From Pegea sp. RAD2-039 (lineage: Eukaryota > Chordata > Thaliacea > Salpida > Salpidae): a stretch of DNA of 64,000 bases. The notes beneath the pieces were generated by a model. It was not told the origin of the DNA, did no database searches, and saw only the letters and a program-made list of their open reading frames with translations. This document shows, piece by piece, positions 1-12,754 of the stretch. Each line of letters opens with the position of its first letter. Within the stretch, counting starts at the first letter, position 1. The position numbers and the translations under genes are program-made. Location: NCBI GenBank assembly GCA_034620365.1, contig JAQGEQ010000334.1, positions 170,910 through 234,909 on the forward strand, written 5' to 3'.

Positions 1-652
1 TCTTATTTGCAGCAACACAAATCATTAATGACAGAAGTTGTTCATGACAAGTGTAATAATATTGTTAATTTCTTTCTAATACTTAATTAAACTATGCTAA
101 TTGCCGCATTTTTTTATCAAATTGTATTTAGGAAAATTATATCTGTTTAAAAATGACTTACCAGTATAAGAAGTTAAATGAAGGATAGCTAATTTAACGT
201 AAGGTCAACAGCGACATAAAGCGACTGATTAAGTTCTCAAATAATTTGATAGAAGTTTTAAACAAAATTTATTAAACTAAAATGACAACAACCAACTCGT
301 TTTGTTTTGTTGTTAACAAACATTTGTATGGAAAATCGAATAAACATAAGCTAGTAGATGATTTGCTACTATGTAAAATTTGATAACTTCTTTAATAAAT
401 TGGCTTAATTTTAACATCTAGACTTACAGTAATATAAGAAATTAAATAATTTTAGTATACATAAATGATCTTATACTTGATTTTTGTTAGCAAACTTAGC
501 ATTGTATTTTGTTAGCAAGATTTAATTCATTTGTCAGTAATACAACTGTCAGTACAAAAGTAAGCAGCAACTGTAAAGAAGCAACTTTAGTCTGTTTTTA
601 CTTTGAGATTTCAGAATAAAAAATTGAATAAAAGAGAAGATAAATTAAAATG

Positions 653-1110
653 CCAACAGCGACAGCTGGCGGATGTTGTGAATTACAAAAAATTTGTTTC
701 AATAAAATGTTAGAAATAAAATAAATTAAACTAAACCAAATACAAACAAATCGTTTTTTTAAAATAATTATGTTGACTTATTTCAGTAAAATATTTATGA
801 GGTTAACGCAAATGAAAGTTGATTTTGCTAAAATCAGAAAATATATGTTTTTAACTTTAAATTTTCTTTTATTTAATATCAAAATAAAAAATATATTTGA
901 TTGATGATTAAAGAACATAAAATCTTGATTCTCAATTTTTGGATTATAGTTTTTACTAACAAAAATGAAAAATGTTTTTATATATCATTTATAGTGCATT
1001 TGTTGAATTATCTACAAAAGGTACACTTTAAAGGTAAACCATATATTTCGTACAACTGTTTTTGTTCTATTTCAACACAAAAATTTGCTTTTAGTAATGG
1101 AAAAAATTGA
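653..1110 (+). repeat. 0.45-kb repeat, copy 1 of 3
   Basis: Starts with the 28-bp motif and continues through ATGTTGACTTATTTCAGTA to the TTGTTGAATTATCTACAAAA segment. Matching copies are at 17,392-17,870 and 49,477-49,950; a shortened form follows the motif at 4,262. Confidence 0.75.
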
Positions 1111-1389
1111 TCAAAAATTGAAATTTATAGCTGTTATCTCTTGGTTTTGTTATTAACAAACAATTGTATAGAAAATCAAATCAGTTTTTAATCAATATTA
1201 CCAAGTAGAAATATAGTTACAATTCTGTAGTTTTAATTTTAAATATTTTCCGGCTCAACTTGATTTTCAATTTCTGGATAATAATTTTTACTTGAGAAAA
1301 TCAATTAAGTTTATAGCGCACTTATTAAATTATGTACAATAGTAAACTTTAAAGTTTCTAAACTTTTTTTGGTACTTTAAAAAAAAAAT

Positions 1390-3155
1390 TGTTTCTAAGG
1401 GATGAAATATATTCCGTTGAAAACTGGCAGCTATAACTGTTGTCTGTTTTGGCTTATATAGTTTCTAGAACAATAAAATGATCTGATTATATATATACAT
1501 ATATATGTATATTATAGAAACTGATTCAAACAATAAAACATTTGCTTCCCATTCTATTCACATGCTTAAATCCGAAACAAATTTGACGCTTACAAAGCAT
1601 TAATAACATAAGTTTTTCATGACAATTGTAATAATATTATCTGTTTTTATTAGTTTAATAAATTTTTGGAAATATAATTTTGGTATGTAGTAGATTAATA
1701 AGAATTAGTTTATTTGTCAGTAATAAGATTTTCAGTACAAAAGTAGGCTGTTAAATAGTTAAAAACCAATTCTCTAATGGCTAGTACCACATTTTAACAT
1801 CAATTGTATTTAAGATAAGTTTTTTTGTTTTGAAATGATTTTTTTTAGTTTAAGAAGTCAAATAAAAGATAAAAAATTTAACGTAAGTTTAACAGCGACA
1901 ACTAGCGACTGTTCAAGTTTACAAATAATTCGACAAAAGTTTTGAAAACAAAATATATTAAACTGATATAACAACAAATAACTTGTTTAATTTTCTTATT
2001 AATAAACATTTGTATAGAAAGTTAAATCAACTTATGCTACTAAATTATTTGCTGCTATGATCTATTAAATTCATTGATTAATTTTCCGCAAGCAATAGCT
2101 GTAAAATTTTGCTAACTTCTTAAAAATATTTGTTAAATTTGAAATGTATTCCTACTCAGTAAAAATATTATATTTTTTATAAGTTAAAAAGTAAAAGAAA
2201 ATTGAAATTATCCCCAAAATTCAACTTTTTACCAGTTTAAACCACAAACACTAGATTATAAGAAGGTTTTATATAATAACAATCTGAAACTAAGGTCATT
2301 TTCCTATGAATACTTTACTTTTTTCTAATTTGGAGTTGAATAAATTTCAACAAACATCAATTAAATTTACCAACGAGAAATATGGTAGTAATGCTACATT
2401 TTCCATTTCAATATATAAAACTCAATTTGATATTAAACTTATGGATTATAATTTATTATTAAATATTACTTTAAAATTTATTAGTTTTATAAGACAACTT
2501 TTGTTATAAGACATTTTTTATTTATACCTAAAGGTTAAAAAAATTACAACGTTTTGGTAGTATTAGAAAAACTTACCCAGGAGATGTATTAAAGTTTTTA
2601 AGGTTGAATTTGTACAAAACTTTAAACAAAGAATATAAACTAAAGATACAGTTTTCAATGATTTCTCATAAATCAAAAATTCTAATTTGAATAATTGTTT
2701 GATAACAGTTAATTTAGATTTGATTTTTTAAATCAAGTTGTATATAAGTCATTTACTATTTCTAAATTATTATCGATATTGACATAAACTAAAATCACAA
2801 AATCTGGTGATAAAAATTGTAATAATAATATTATCTTTTACTTGATACTTTTTTAATTTTGTTGAACAATCATATTGAATAATCATATTGAAAAATTTGT
2901 TCAAATTTTAGAATTATTGTAACTTGTATTATTTATCTGTGATAGAACTATTTATTTCAGTTAGTTAAGTAATCGCTGTTTTAATGAATTAATAAATTTA
3001 TGAAATCTGATTTTTTATCATTTAAAGAAAAGTGACATAATCAAAAATTGTTTTTGAACGTGGTTTCAAAGGCATTTTCTTACAATTCTTTTAAAAATTC
3101 AAGAACAGCATTTTTTTCTTCTTTAAGTTTTATGTAAGTTGAAAAAATAAACAAG
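1390..3155 (+). repeat. 1.8-kb direct duplication, copy 1
   Basis: Matches 22,030-23,805 at an offset of about 20,645. Shared landmarks are an alternating TATATA tract near 1,495, a type-a 28-bp motif at 1,891 and the CACAAAC arm near 2,240. The match ends at the word AAAAAATAAACAA, after which copy 1 continues into the cassette upstream region and copy 2 switches to a different module. Confidence 0.85.
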
Positions 3156-3469
3156 AACAACTAGCAAGAGAAAGACAATTCAGAAAGACAAGCTCCAGAC
3201 AACAAGTGCAAAAAGACAATTCCTTCACTTTCACCAATTACTAATCTCGTTAGAAGCGACTTTATTGATAATTAATTATCAACAAAACAATAACCTGTGG
3301 AATAGATAGCTTTTAATTGAACTGAAATTATCATCTTTCACAAAATAATCAAACAAGAATTGGTAGCTTTGATGTCAATTGATAAATTTCAGACCATAGA
3401 AAGCGACTTCAGTAATAATTGAAATTCATCAATACAAACAATCTATAGGAAAATTATTCTTTTAAATTC

Positions 3470-3591
3470 AACTGAATGCGTCAGTTTCTAAATGAATTCG
3501 TTTATACAGAATAGGTTTACATTATATCAACACGAGAAACATAATCTTATATATAAACCTGTTTTAGTATCAAATTTGTGGGTTAAAACAG
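3470..3591 (+). repeat. Cassette 1 (core family I)
   Basis: Palindrome AACTGA-ATGCG-TCAGTT at 3,470-3,486, variable core, TATATATAAAC, stem-loop CTGTTTTA ... TAAAACAG at 3,559-3,591 (8-bp perfect stem, 17-nt loop). Family I core contains GAATTCGTT and GAGAAACATAATC. Confidence 0.75.
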
Positions 3592-3850
3592 AAAAAAGTA
3601 AACTTCTTAAAAATAAACATTTAAAAATAAAGTTTTTATTTATTTGTACTAATTTTTAATATTGAATAAATGTTTTCGATTTATATTTAAAAAAAAAAGA
3701 AATCACAATCTTTAGTAAATTTTTTATGTAAGAAATATTTGTTTGCAAAACTAAAGTTAGAAAAGAATGTATTTGTTATAGAGAAGTATATATAATGAAA
3801 AACTTGTTGTCTTAATAGAGTTGAAATCAGATGTGAAGTAGTAACTTAAA

Positions 3851-3967
3851 ATTTAACGAGTTAATTGAGTGGGGTCAGCCCATATTAATTTGCAAGGGAT
3901 ACAGCTGGTAAAGCATTTCATTGTTTATATAACTACAAAATGAAATTGCGTAAGAGTTTAAAGATTT
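3851..3967 (+). repeat. 115-bp conserved block, copy 1
   Basis: TTTAACGAG, then TGGGGTGAGCTCA-like sequence, GCAAGGGAT, CAGCTGGTAAAGC, and a hairpin of ATTTCATT with AATGAAAT (loop about 15 nt). It starts 292 bp after the stem-loop start of cassette 1. Confidence 0.7.
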
Positions 3968-4439
3968 CTTTTTATAAAGTAATTTTAATTTGTTAAATTT
4001 ATGTAATACTTACTATTTATAAAAAAACATTTCCATCTAGCTTCAATAGGATTGGCAATGTTTATCTTTAATTTTTTTCTTATACATGATTTATGTTAGC
4101 AAATTTAGCATTGTAATTTGTTAACAAGACTTAATTCATTTGTCAGTAATACAATTGTCAGTACAAAAGTAAGTAGCAACTGTAAAGCAGCAACTTTAGT
4201 TTGTTTATATTTTGATTTTTTAGAATATGAAATTGAATACAAAAGAGTATAAATTAAAATACCAACAGCGACAGATGGCGGATGTTGTGAATTACAAATA
4301 AATTGGTTGATATTATAGAAATAAAATAAATTAAACTAAGCCAAAGACAAACATCTTGTTTGTTTAAAATTGTTATGTTGACTTATTTCAGTACAATATT
4401 TATGAGGTTAACAATTTCAATTATATATTTTTCAACAAT

Positions 4440-5530
4440 GTATATTCGAGATATTTTCTTTCAACTAAAATATTTTAGCAAAATAAAGAAATGCTGCAAC
4501 AAATATTAATACTTAAAGAAAGTTATTCATAATATACAAAAGTAAATTTAATTTATAACTAATATTTGAACATTGTAGAACAAATTTTAGAAAAGTATCT
4601 GGAATTTCCCTTTAATCATTTAGTTATCTAGTTTTCATTTTTTTGCAAACAGTACTTTTATTTCAAAAAATTTTGAGATGTTTTAAACAAAATAATAAGC
4701 ATGTCAAAAAATTATTTTTTATTGTTTACAGTAAAAAACTTTATTCCTTAGCAGAAATTCAACAAAAAGCCATTATTAAGTTTGTTCCAGGATTTAAGGA
4801 TTTTATTAAAGATAAAATATTTTATCATAGATGTTAGAGGTTTTAAATGGAGATTAGAATTTTTTATATTTTATTTGCTTTGAAATTACTTTAGTTTGAT
4901 AATTAAATAAATATACTTTTCTTCTAAAAAATTGACATGTATTAATCAATAACAAACATTTATTAAGACTTTTTAACGTAAAATTTTAAAACAGCAGCTG
5001 TCTTATAACAGAGTATCAATTTCTTTTTTGCTTTTATTGACAATGAAAATATAAGTTCTATCTGATTGAGCTTAGCAACTTTTTAGAGTAAAACTTAATG
5101 GTTAGTTTTCTACACAGATAATCATAGCACAAAAAAAATTAAATGAATATAATTTGGTCAACAAATTTCCTATTCAACTTGTCTTCAATTTCCAGATTAC
5201 AATTTTTACTAGCAAAAATCAAATAATTTTTTAACATATAGCGCATTTGCTAAATATTTAACAAAAATCAACTTTCAAAGTAAATTATAAAGCTTCTAAA
5301 AATTTATTTTCGGGTTAAATAAACAAAAACTTTTTCTAACAGGAAAAATATTTAGTTGAAATTCAAAAAATAAAATTGTTGTCGGTTTTGGCTTATATAA
5401 CTTCTTGAATGAGAAAATGATCTTTGTCTATCATACAAAACTGATCTAAACATTAAAACTTTAGCTTCCTATTCATTTCTTCATTTTAGTTAGTTTCAAT
5501 TTTTGTATTAAATGTTATTTTAAAAATTTA
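4440..5530 (+). repeat. 1.1-1.6-kb repeat family, copy 1 of 3
   Basis: Copies lie at 4,440-5,530, 19,200-20,300 and 40,055-41,705. Each begins near AAATAAAGAAATGCTGCAAC, contains TTTTGCAAACAGTACTTTTA followed by a 60-65 codon open frame that is not conserved in sequence, and ends after a TTTTGGCTTATATAACTTC segment. The third copy has an extra duplicated internal piece near 40,830-41,080. The frames differ by indels and stops between copies, so no protein is inferred. Confidence 0.75.
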
Positions 5531-6157
5531 TTATCTATATCAAACAATCATCTGTATAGATTGTGGTTGTCAACAAAAATAACTTTTAAATTATAAATGG
5601 AAATTTTCTAAGGACAATGCATTTAATTTAATTTCAAAATTACACTTTCTAAATTTAAATAAAAAAATTTTATAAACTTTCTATTTTAAAACACAATAGC
5701 TTTACTTTCAATCATTGTGTCATGTCTCAATAGTTTGAGGTTCTCAACAAAAATTATTTTTAAATTATATAAGTAATCTTTCTAAGGACAATATATATAA
5801 TATAATTTCAAAATTATGCATTCTAAAATTAAATCATGAAATTTTTTGAACTCTATCTTTTAAAACACAATACTTTTACGATTTTATAAAAAGTAAATTT
5901 TATAAAAATGAGCAGGAATTTACTTTCTAAAAACCCTTCAAAATTATAATTTGTATAATTTTTTAATATTGAATTAAAGTTTTTGATTATATTAAAAAAA
6001 CAAAGAAACCACAATCTTTAGCATTTGTGTATGTAAAAATGTATTAATTTGCAATACTAAAGTTTCAAAAGAATGTATTTGTAAAAGAGAAGTAAATGTA
6101 ATGAAAAACTTTTTGTTCTTAATAGATTTGAAATTAGATGAGAAGTAGTAAATTCTA

Positions 6158-6270
6158 TTTTAACGAGATAATTTAATGGGTGAGCCCATTATAGATCGCA
6201 TTGGATGCAGCTAAAATAGCATTTCATTGTTTAAATAACTATAAGATAAAATTAACTAAAGATTTAAAAG
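6158..6270 (+). repeat. 115-bp conserved block, copy 2
   Basis: More degenerate (CATTGGATGCAGC, hairpin 3' arm broken) and without a recognisable cassette in front, so its partner was lost. Confidence 0.6.
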
Positions 6271-6876
6271 ATTTGTGCATAAACAAACAAATCAAGCAAA
6301 AAATTTGTTAAATTTGTAGAATTATTGTAACTTGTATAATTTATCTATGATAGAACTATTTATTTCTGTTTGTTAATTAATCGCTAATTTAATACCTTAA
6401 TAACTTTAAAATCTGATTTCTTATAATTCAAAGAAAAGTCAAAGATTAAAAAATTGTTTATCGAGCGTGGTTTCAAAAGCATTTTCTTAAAATTCTTTTA
6501 AAAATTCAAGAACAGCAATTTTTTTTTCTTTAAGTTTTATATAAGTTGAAAAAATAAACAAAAACAACTAGCGAAAGAAAGACAATTTAGAAAGACAAGC
6601 ACCAGACAACAAGTACAAAAAGACAATTCCTTCACTTTTACCAATTACTAATCTCGTTAGAAGCGACTTTATTGATACTTAATTATCAACAAAACCAACA
6701 ACCTGTTGAATAGGTAGCTTTTAATTTAACTGAAATTATCAGCTTTTAAAAAATAATGAAACAACATTTGGTAGGTTTGATGTCAATTGAAAAAATTCAA
6801 GCCTTAGTAAGCGACTTCAATAATAATTGAAATTCATCAAAACCACCAATTTATAGAAAAATACGCTTTTAATTTC

Positions 6877-6997
6877 AACTGAATGTATCAGTTTCTAAAT
6901 GAATTCGTTAACACAGAAAGAAATCAGATTATATCACTTGAGAAACATAATCTTATATATAAACCTGTTTTAGTCTCATATTTGTGGGTTAAAACAG
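6877..6997 (+). repeat. Cassette 2 (core family I)
   Basis: Palindrome AACTGA-ATGTA-TCAGTT, core family I, TATATATAAAC, stem-loop at 6,965-6,997 with a perfect 8-bp stem. A 115-bp block follows at 7,261. Confidence 0.75.
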
Positions 6998-7260
6998 CAA
7001 AAAATGAAGTTCTTAAAAAAAAAACATTTAAAAATAAACTTGTTATTAATTCGCATTTATTTTTTTAGACTCAATTATAGTTTTTGATGTATACTTAAAA
7101 AAAGAGAAACTGTAATTTCTTAGTAAATGTTGTATGTAAAAAGTAATATTTGTTTCCTATAAAAAAGTTTGAAAAGAATGTATTTGTTAAAGAGAAGTAA
7201 ATGTAATGAAGTACTTATTGTCTTATTAGAGTTGAAATTAGATAATGAGTAGTAAATTCA

Positions 7261-7376
7261 CTTTTAACGAGTAAGTTTATGGGGTGAGCTCACATTACAT
7301 CGCAAGGGATGTAGCTGGTAAAGCATTTCATTGTTTAAATATGTATAAAATGAAATTGCATAACAGTTTAAGGATT
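7261..7376 (+). repeat. 115-bp conserved block, copy 3
   Basis: Well-preserved copy with GGGATGTAGCTGGTAAAGC and the intact ATTTCATT / AATGAAAT hairpin, 296 bp after the stem-loop start of cassette 2. Confidence 0.72.
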
Positions 7377-8324
7377 TTCTTTAAGTAAATTTAATTTTTC
7401 AAAATTATTTAATACTTACTATTTATAAAAACACATTTTCAATTAGCTTCACTAGGATTTGCATAATTATGATAACATAAACGATCAAAATAATTTTACG
7501 GCGCAATAGCTGTAAACTTTGTTAATTTCATCAGTAACTTTAATTAAATTTAAAATGTACAAGTGTTCAGCAAAAATATCATATTTTTATACGTTAAAAA
7601 ATAAAAGAAAGTGGAAATTATCCAAGGGTATTGAGTTCTGAATAGATGATTATTAACGAATTCAATTTTTTGCCCGTTTACACCACAAACACTAGAATAT
7701 AAGAAGCTTTTATATAATAATAAACTGAAACAAAGCTCCATTTCAAATGAAGGAATATATTTAAACTAATTTGGAGTTGAATAAATTTCAACGAACTTCA
7801 ATCAATATTAACAAGGAGAAATATAGTCTTAATGCCATATTTAACATTTAGATTTCTAAAACACCATTTTTGATACAACTTCTCGATTATAATTTATTAT
7901 TGAATAACATTTTGAAATTTATTTTTTATCCAAGTATACATAAAAGCAAATCGCAATTTCGATTAAGCAATAAAACAATTTAAACAAAAAATATAGAATT
8001 ATCTAGAAAAACTAGCAAACAAACTTTTTAATGTACTGATGATAATATTTAGAATATTTTATTGTGTAAACATCTTTGAGGGCAGGTAACACTTCCCCTT
8101 AATAATATACTTTAGTTATACCTTACTAACAAAAGAACATACTTTTTGAAGTTACTTACTTTGTAATAATCGATCTTTTCATAGTTGAAAGAAATGCTAA
8201 AATATCAAATATTGATTGACAAACGCGGTGTTAAAAGCATTTTCTTGAAATTATTTAAAATTCAAGTGATATAATTGAAAATCATCAAAACCAATAATCT
8301 GTACAACTGTGTATTTTCATTGTT

Positions 8325-8438
8325 AACTGAATATATCAGTTTCCTAATAGGCCTGTCACAGTATAAATTGTCTGTCAACTGGAAACGATAACCTAATAAA
8401 TAAGTCTGTTTTAGTTTCATATTTGTGGGTCGGAACAG
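8325..8438 (+). repeat. Cassette 3 (core family II)
   Basis: Core contains CTGTCAACTGGAAACG. Stem-loop at 8,406-8,438 has a weakened stem (CTGTTTTA against CGGAACAG). Confidence 0.7.
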
Positions 8439-9717
8439 AAAAAAAGTAAAGGCCATAAAAACCAAACAGAAAAATTTAATTTCTTAATTATTTGTCGTGT
8501 TTTTTTTAATTATAAGGTTTTACCACTTAACACTACAAACAGTAGATTATACAAAGCTTTTATATAATTATATGCTGAGTACACAAGAATTAGAACAAAA
8601 TTCACAGACGAATGTTGGCCTATATCTCGGGTTAATTTGAAGTTGAATGAAATTCATACTCCTCTATAGATATTAACAAGCAGTGTATCAAGTACTACTT
8701 TTTATCTTGCACTCGGTTCCCTTATATAATGTTCAAACGCAAAAAAAGTTGAAATGTATTTAACCTTTATATTATTACTTTTAAAAAAAGATAGAGCTTA
8801 AACGACTTTTCAAAGCTTAGGTTAACTCTCTTTAGGCTTTTTTAAGAAAAAAATAGATTTTGTAATAGTATATAGACATAAGAATTTAAATAAAATTAAC
8901 AACTTAATGTCTATTTTGGATTAAGAGTAGCTTATTTAATTCTTGTGAATCACGAAATTTGATAATTTTTTTATTCTACTTTTAAAAACAGTTATCAAAA
9001 TAAATAGATTTATTATAAATGCATGATCTTCCTCATTATAAAGAAAAGGAATTCGACATCAATTTCATGTTAACAAATTTAGCTGCTGTAGATATTGAAA
9101 TATTAATAAATATATTATTAGAAAACATTTTAAATAAAAATTTTTGCTTCTATGTTCGGAATGACAAAACATTTAAGAAGTTTAGAAGTTTTCTTTGAAC
9201 TCAAAATTTGTTTAAATACTTTTCTGATTTTTCAAAATTTATTTTATCCTTCTTGACTTAGGTAGAACTCCAAAATAAAGCTGGTAAAATTTAGTTAAAA
9301 TCCAAGAAATTGGATCATCTTATATTAGTCTTCATCATGTATGCTTATTACTACCCAAAATATTTTCTTAGTCTAATTTATTTATTTATTTAATTTAGTT
9401 AATTATTAGTCTAATGAAAAACAAAACAATCAAAAATTGTTTGTCCAACGCGGTGTGTCAAAAGCATTTTCTTAAAATTCTTTTATAAGTTCGAGAACAG
9501 CGTTTTTTGACTAAATAGAAGCATCACTTAAAAGCCACACAAATAATTTAATAATATTTAAACGTTGTGTCTGTATGTTTTATGTATGTTGAAAATATAA
9601 ACGAAAACAAATACCAAAAAGACAATTCTTGCATTTTAAGCAGAGGCTAAGTTCAATAGAAAACAGCTTTATTGATAACCAACAATAACAACAATCTGTA
9701 ATTTTCTGTTTTAATTC

Positions 9718-9846
9718 AACTGAAAATACCAGTTTCCAAATTTTAGGAGAATTTAAATTAGTAGATTTTAGCTACAGCTTGAAAGAAAAAAAAAACCCAA
9801 CCTTATAATTAATCCTGTTTTAGTCTCAAATTTGTGGGTTTAGACA
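9718..9846 (+). repeat. Cassette 4 (core family V)
   Basis: Longest core, with GGAGAATTTAAATTAG and a run of 12 A. Stem-loop at 9,814-9,846. Duplicated at 28,796. Confidence 0.7.
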
Positions 9847-10505
9847 GAGAAAAGTAAAGGTCATGAAAACAAAAAAACGAAATTAACTTTTACATAATCC
9901 AAAACAATTCCTTATATTTAGCTATTTGTTTTGAAGTTGTTTTCGCTAAAAGTGCTTTGTATAGGTTTTGGTCTAAGATATTTTTAGTAAAGTTTTAACG
10001 ATGTTTTTTCAACACTTTGATTTCAAATCTCTACTGTTTTGAAAAAGCTCTAAATTAATTTTTCTCTAACTAAATTAATTTTTCTAAATTTCTCTTAAGA
10101 CACAATAGAAAATTTAATTTAATTTTCTAAACATTTTAGAATAATGAAGTTCGTATAATTTATCCTTAACAGAACTCTTTTTATTTAGCTATCTATTTTG
10201 CTGCTTTCTGCGAACTGTAGAATGATTTAACATTTAAACAAATTAATGATTACGTTGTAAAATCCATTCACATTGTTTACATTATAAAACTTTATTACGC
10301 AACAAGATTACTATAAAGACATGATTATTCATTATTACCATCGATAAAATTTTACTACAGATAAAGTCAACTACAGATTCTTTCGATAAATCTAAAATGT
10401 CAAAGAGATTTTCTATAGTAACTTCAAACTGGCTTTTCTCAGATGTGAATACGAAGTTATTTTTGAAAAAGTTTTATTTTGAAACTGACTACTTGTATAA
10501 ATTCT

Positions 10506-11099
10506 ATGGTGTATAAATATGGTGATATCAGAAAAATCGAATCTGTTCAGGCAAAATTTACGAGATTGGTTTGCAGGAAACTTAATATCAAATACGAGAG
10601 TTATAAGCATCGTCTCAGCTTCTTCAATCTAGATACTTTGGAAATCCGAAGATTTAAATACGACCTTATTCTGATTTTTAAAATTATTCACAAACTAATT
10701 GATCTTCAGTTTGATGACTTTTTCTCCATTAGTCCCTCCTTCAAGTTATATCAACTTAGAAGACATAAATTACATCTTAATAAGCCCACTCCACCAGCAA
10801 CGTTAACCAGATTAAGTTTTTTTCTCATACCGCACAATCAGTACATGGAACAATCTGCCATCAGAGATTGTCATGTCAAAATCACTTATGCTGTTCAAGA
10901 AAAAGCTGAATTGTTATAATATCGCCAACATTGCCATTTCTAAACTGTGAAATTTTCTCTTTTACAATACTATGATTCTGTGCAATTCTTCATTGTCATA
11001 TACTTTTTCGTTTACACGTCAAATAAATCTAATTTGTGAGAATTAGGTGCTCTCTTTAGGCACCCTCCTTCACATTTATTGTAATAAATAAATAAATAA
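10506..11099 (+). mobile_element. 5'-truncated LINE 3' end, copy A
   Basis: The open frame from 10,506 to 10,919 gives about 137 residues resembling the extreme C-terminus of non-LTR retrotransposon polymerases of the CR1/L2/jockey type: YGDIRKIESVQ, RLSFFNLDTLEIRR, KIIHKLIDLQFDDFF and an RRHKLHLNKP stretch. Downstream come a short 3' tail region with a hairpin GGTGC / GCACC (11,046-11,050 and 11,060-11,064, 9-nt loop) and a terminal (AATA)n tract. Such 3' hairpins and short tandem tails are typical of these elements. The array resumes at AATTTGG. The element is inserted in an array module found empty near 21,650 and 37,075. No catalytic domain is present, so it is dead. Confidence 0.8.
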
Positions 11100-12256
11100 A
11101 TTTGGTATTTTGTTTAACAGTTCTGCTTGACTAACTTTATACAAAAGTATTTAAATTATAATTGAAAACTGTTCAGCTTCAGTAAGAATGTATAGAAAAG
11201 TAAAATAATAAGTACAAGATGCAACTAAGTTGCAGCACTTCAAAAAATCAACAGCAAATTATTTAAATAAGTGATAATCATTTAAACAGAGATAGAAATT
11301 TAATTTCAATAACAGACCTTTTATAATGCTTCACTAGCAAAAAGATTATTTACCATAAAATCACTCGTAACAATTAACGGGTTTAAAAAACTAATCTTTC
11401 TGACGTTGATAAGCAGATTGCATTAAATATTAAATCTTATGTATGAAGTGGTTTCAATCCTAAGTTTGTGATGCTGAACAACAATAATTTTATATAAATT
11501 ATAAGTTGAAACTTATTCAACCTCAAAATAATAAAAAACAATAACATGAACAATAACACCCAAATATCAGGTAAAACTTCGTTATACTCAGGTTATATAT
11601 TATTGCATTTTAATCTAAGGTTTCTAAGTTAAAATTTTAAAATGTTTACTTTCTGCAAAATTTGGTAAATTTTTAAAATTATGCAATTTTTGCTTGATTT
11701 TATTATTAAAAAATTCCTTATTTTCTTACTACAGTCTTACTAATTTTATGTTTTAGTTGCAATGTGAAATTAAAAAATAAAATTTCTATAAATTTAACTT
11801 GTTATTAAAGCAACCAACTTTGTATATTTAATCTTATCATAGTCTAAAAAAACAAAATATCAAAAAAAAATGTTGACTAAGTAGAAATAACTCTTTTAAG
11901 CAATACAGAAATTACAATACATGACAAAATTCTCCTTTTAAGTAGTGTGTATATTGAAAAAATAAATAAAAACAACCACCAAAAGAAGGACAACTCAAAA
12001 AGACCAGCACTAGACAACAACAATGTTTATGTTTAAAAGTAATTTTACCCAAAATGTCACATACAATTGCATATAAGTTTAAATGAATTTGAATTTTAAA
12101 GAAAATAAAATGCATGATAAACAATAAAATATAAAAATAAATACTATCTACAGTCTCTACAGTCTCTACTTCTTCACACGAATATTTTACGAAACAAATT
12201 ATTATCAACTTTATTTTTATTATTATTAGACTTTGTATAAATTTATTATCTTTATA

Positions 12257-12378
12257 AACTGAATATATCAGTCTCAAAATTTGAAACGGAAGATGGGAAA
12301 CTTAAATCGACCTGTCAACTGGTAGAGCTAACCTTATAAATAAGGCTGTTTTAGTCTCAAATTTTTGGGTTGAAACAG
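12257..12378 (+). repeat. Cassette 5 (core family II)
   Basis: Core contains CCTGTCAACTGG, followed by CCTTATAAATAAG and a stem-loop at 12,346-12,378 (GAAACAG 3' arm). A 115-bp block follows at 12,637. Confidence 0.75.
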
Positions 12379-12636
12379 AAAAAAGTATAAGTCATGAAAA
12401 TAAAGATTTAAAAATAATTCTCTTTATTTATTTGTATTATTATTTAATATTGAATTAAAGTTTTTGATTTATATATAAAAAATAAAAAAAAAACATCTTT
12501 AGTAAAGTTTGTATGTAAAAAAATAAATGTTTGCAATACTAAAGTTAAAAAAGGATGTATTGGTTAAATAGAAGTAATGTAATGAAAAACTTTTTGTCTT
12601 ATTAGAATGGAAACTAGATGTTAAGTAGTAAATTAA

Positions 12637-12754
12637 CTTTTAACGAGATAACTTATGGGGTGAGATCATCTTACATCGCAAGGGATGCAGCCGGTAAAGC
12701 ATTTCATTGTTTAAATAATTATATAATGAAATTGCATAAGAGTTTAAAGAATTT
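12637..12754 (+). repeat. 115-bp conserved block, copy 4
   Basis: Intact hairpin and CATCGCAAGGGATGCAGC, 291 bp after the stem-loop start of cassette 5. Confidence 0.72.

Noticed and set aside
2306-2509. 67-codon frame shared with 22,982-23,185
   Set aside because: Similarity comes from the duplicated repeat. Frame ends differ and there is no codon-level conservation or family match.
4643-4837. About 64-codon frames in three copies of one repeat (4,643; 19,420; 40,888)
   Set aside because: Predicted peptides diverge by frame-disrupting changes and low-complexity substitutions, as expected of non-coding repeat.
10413-10610. Minus-strand 65-codon frame opposite the LINE end (also 29,492-29,689)
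   Set aside because: Shadow of the LINE polymerase frame on the other strand.
11912-12277. 121-codon minus-strand open frame, with a 118-codon counterpart at 30,991-31,347
   Set aside because: Chance frame in the AT-rich duplicated array. It crosses a cassette, has no recognisable domain, and differs by an indel between the two copies.
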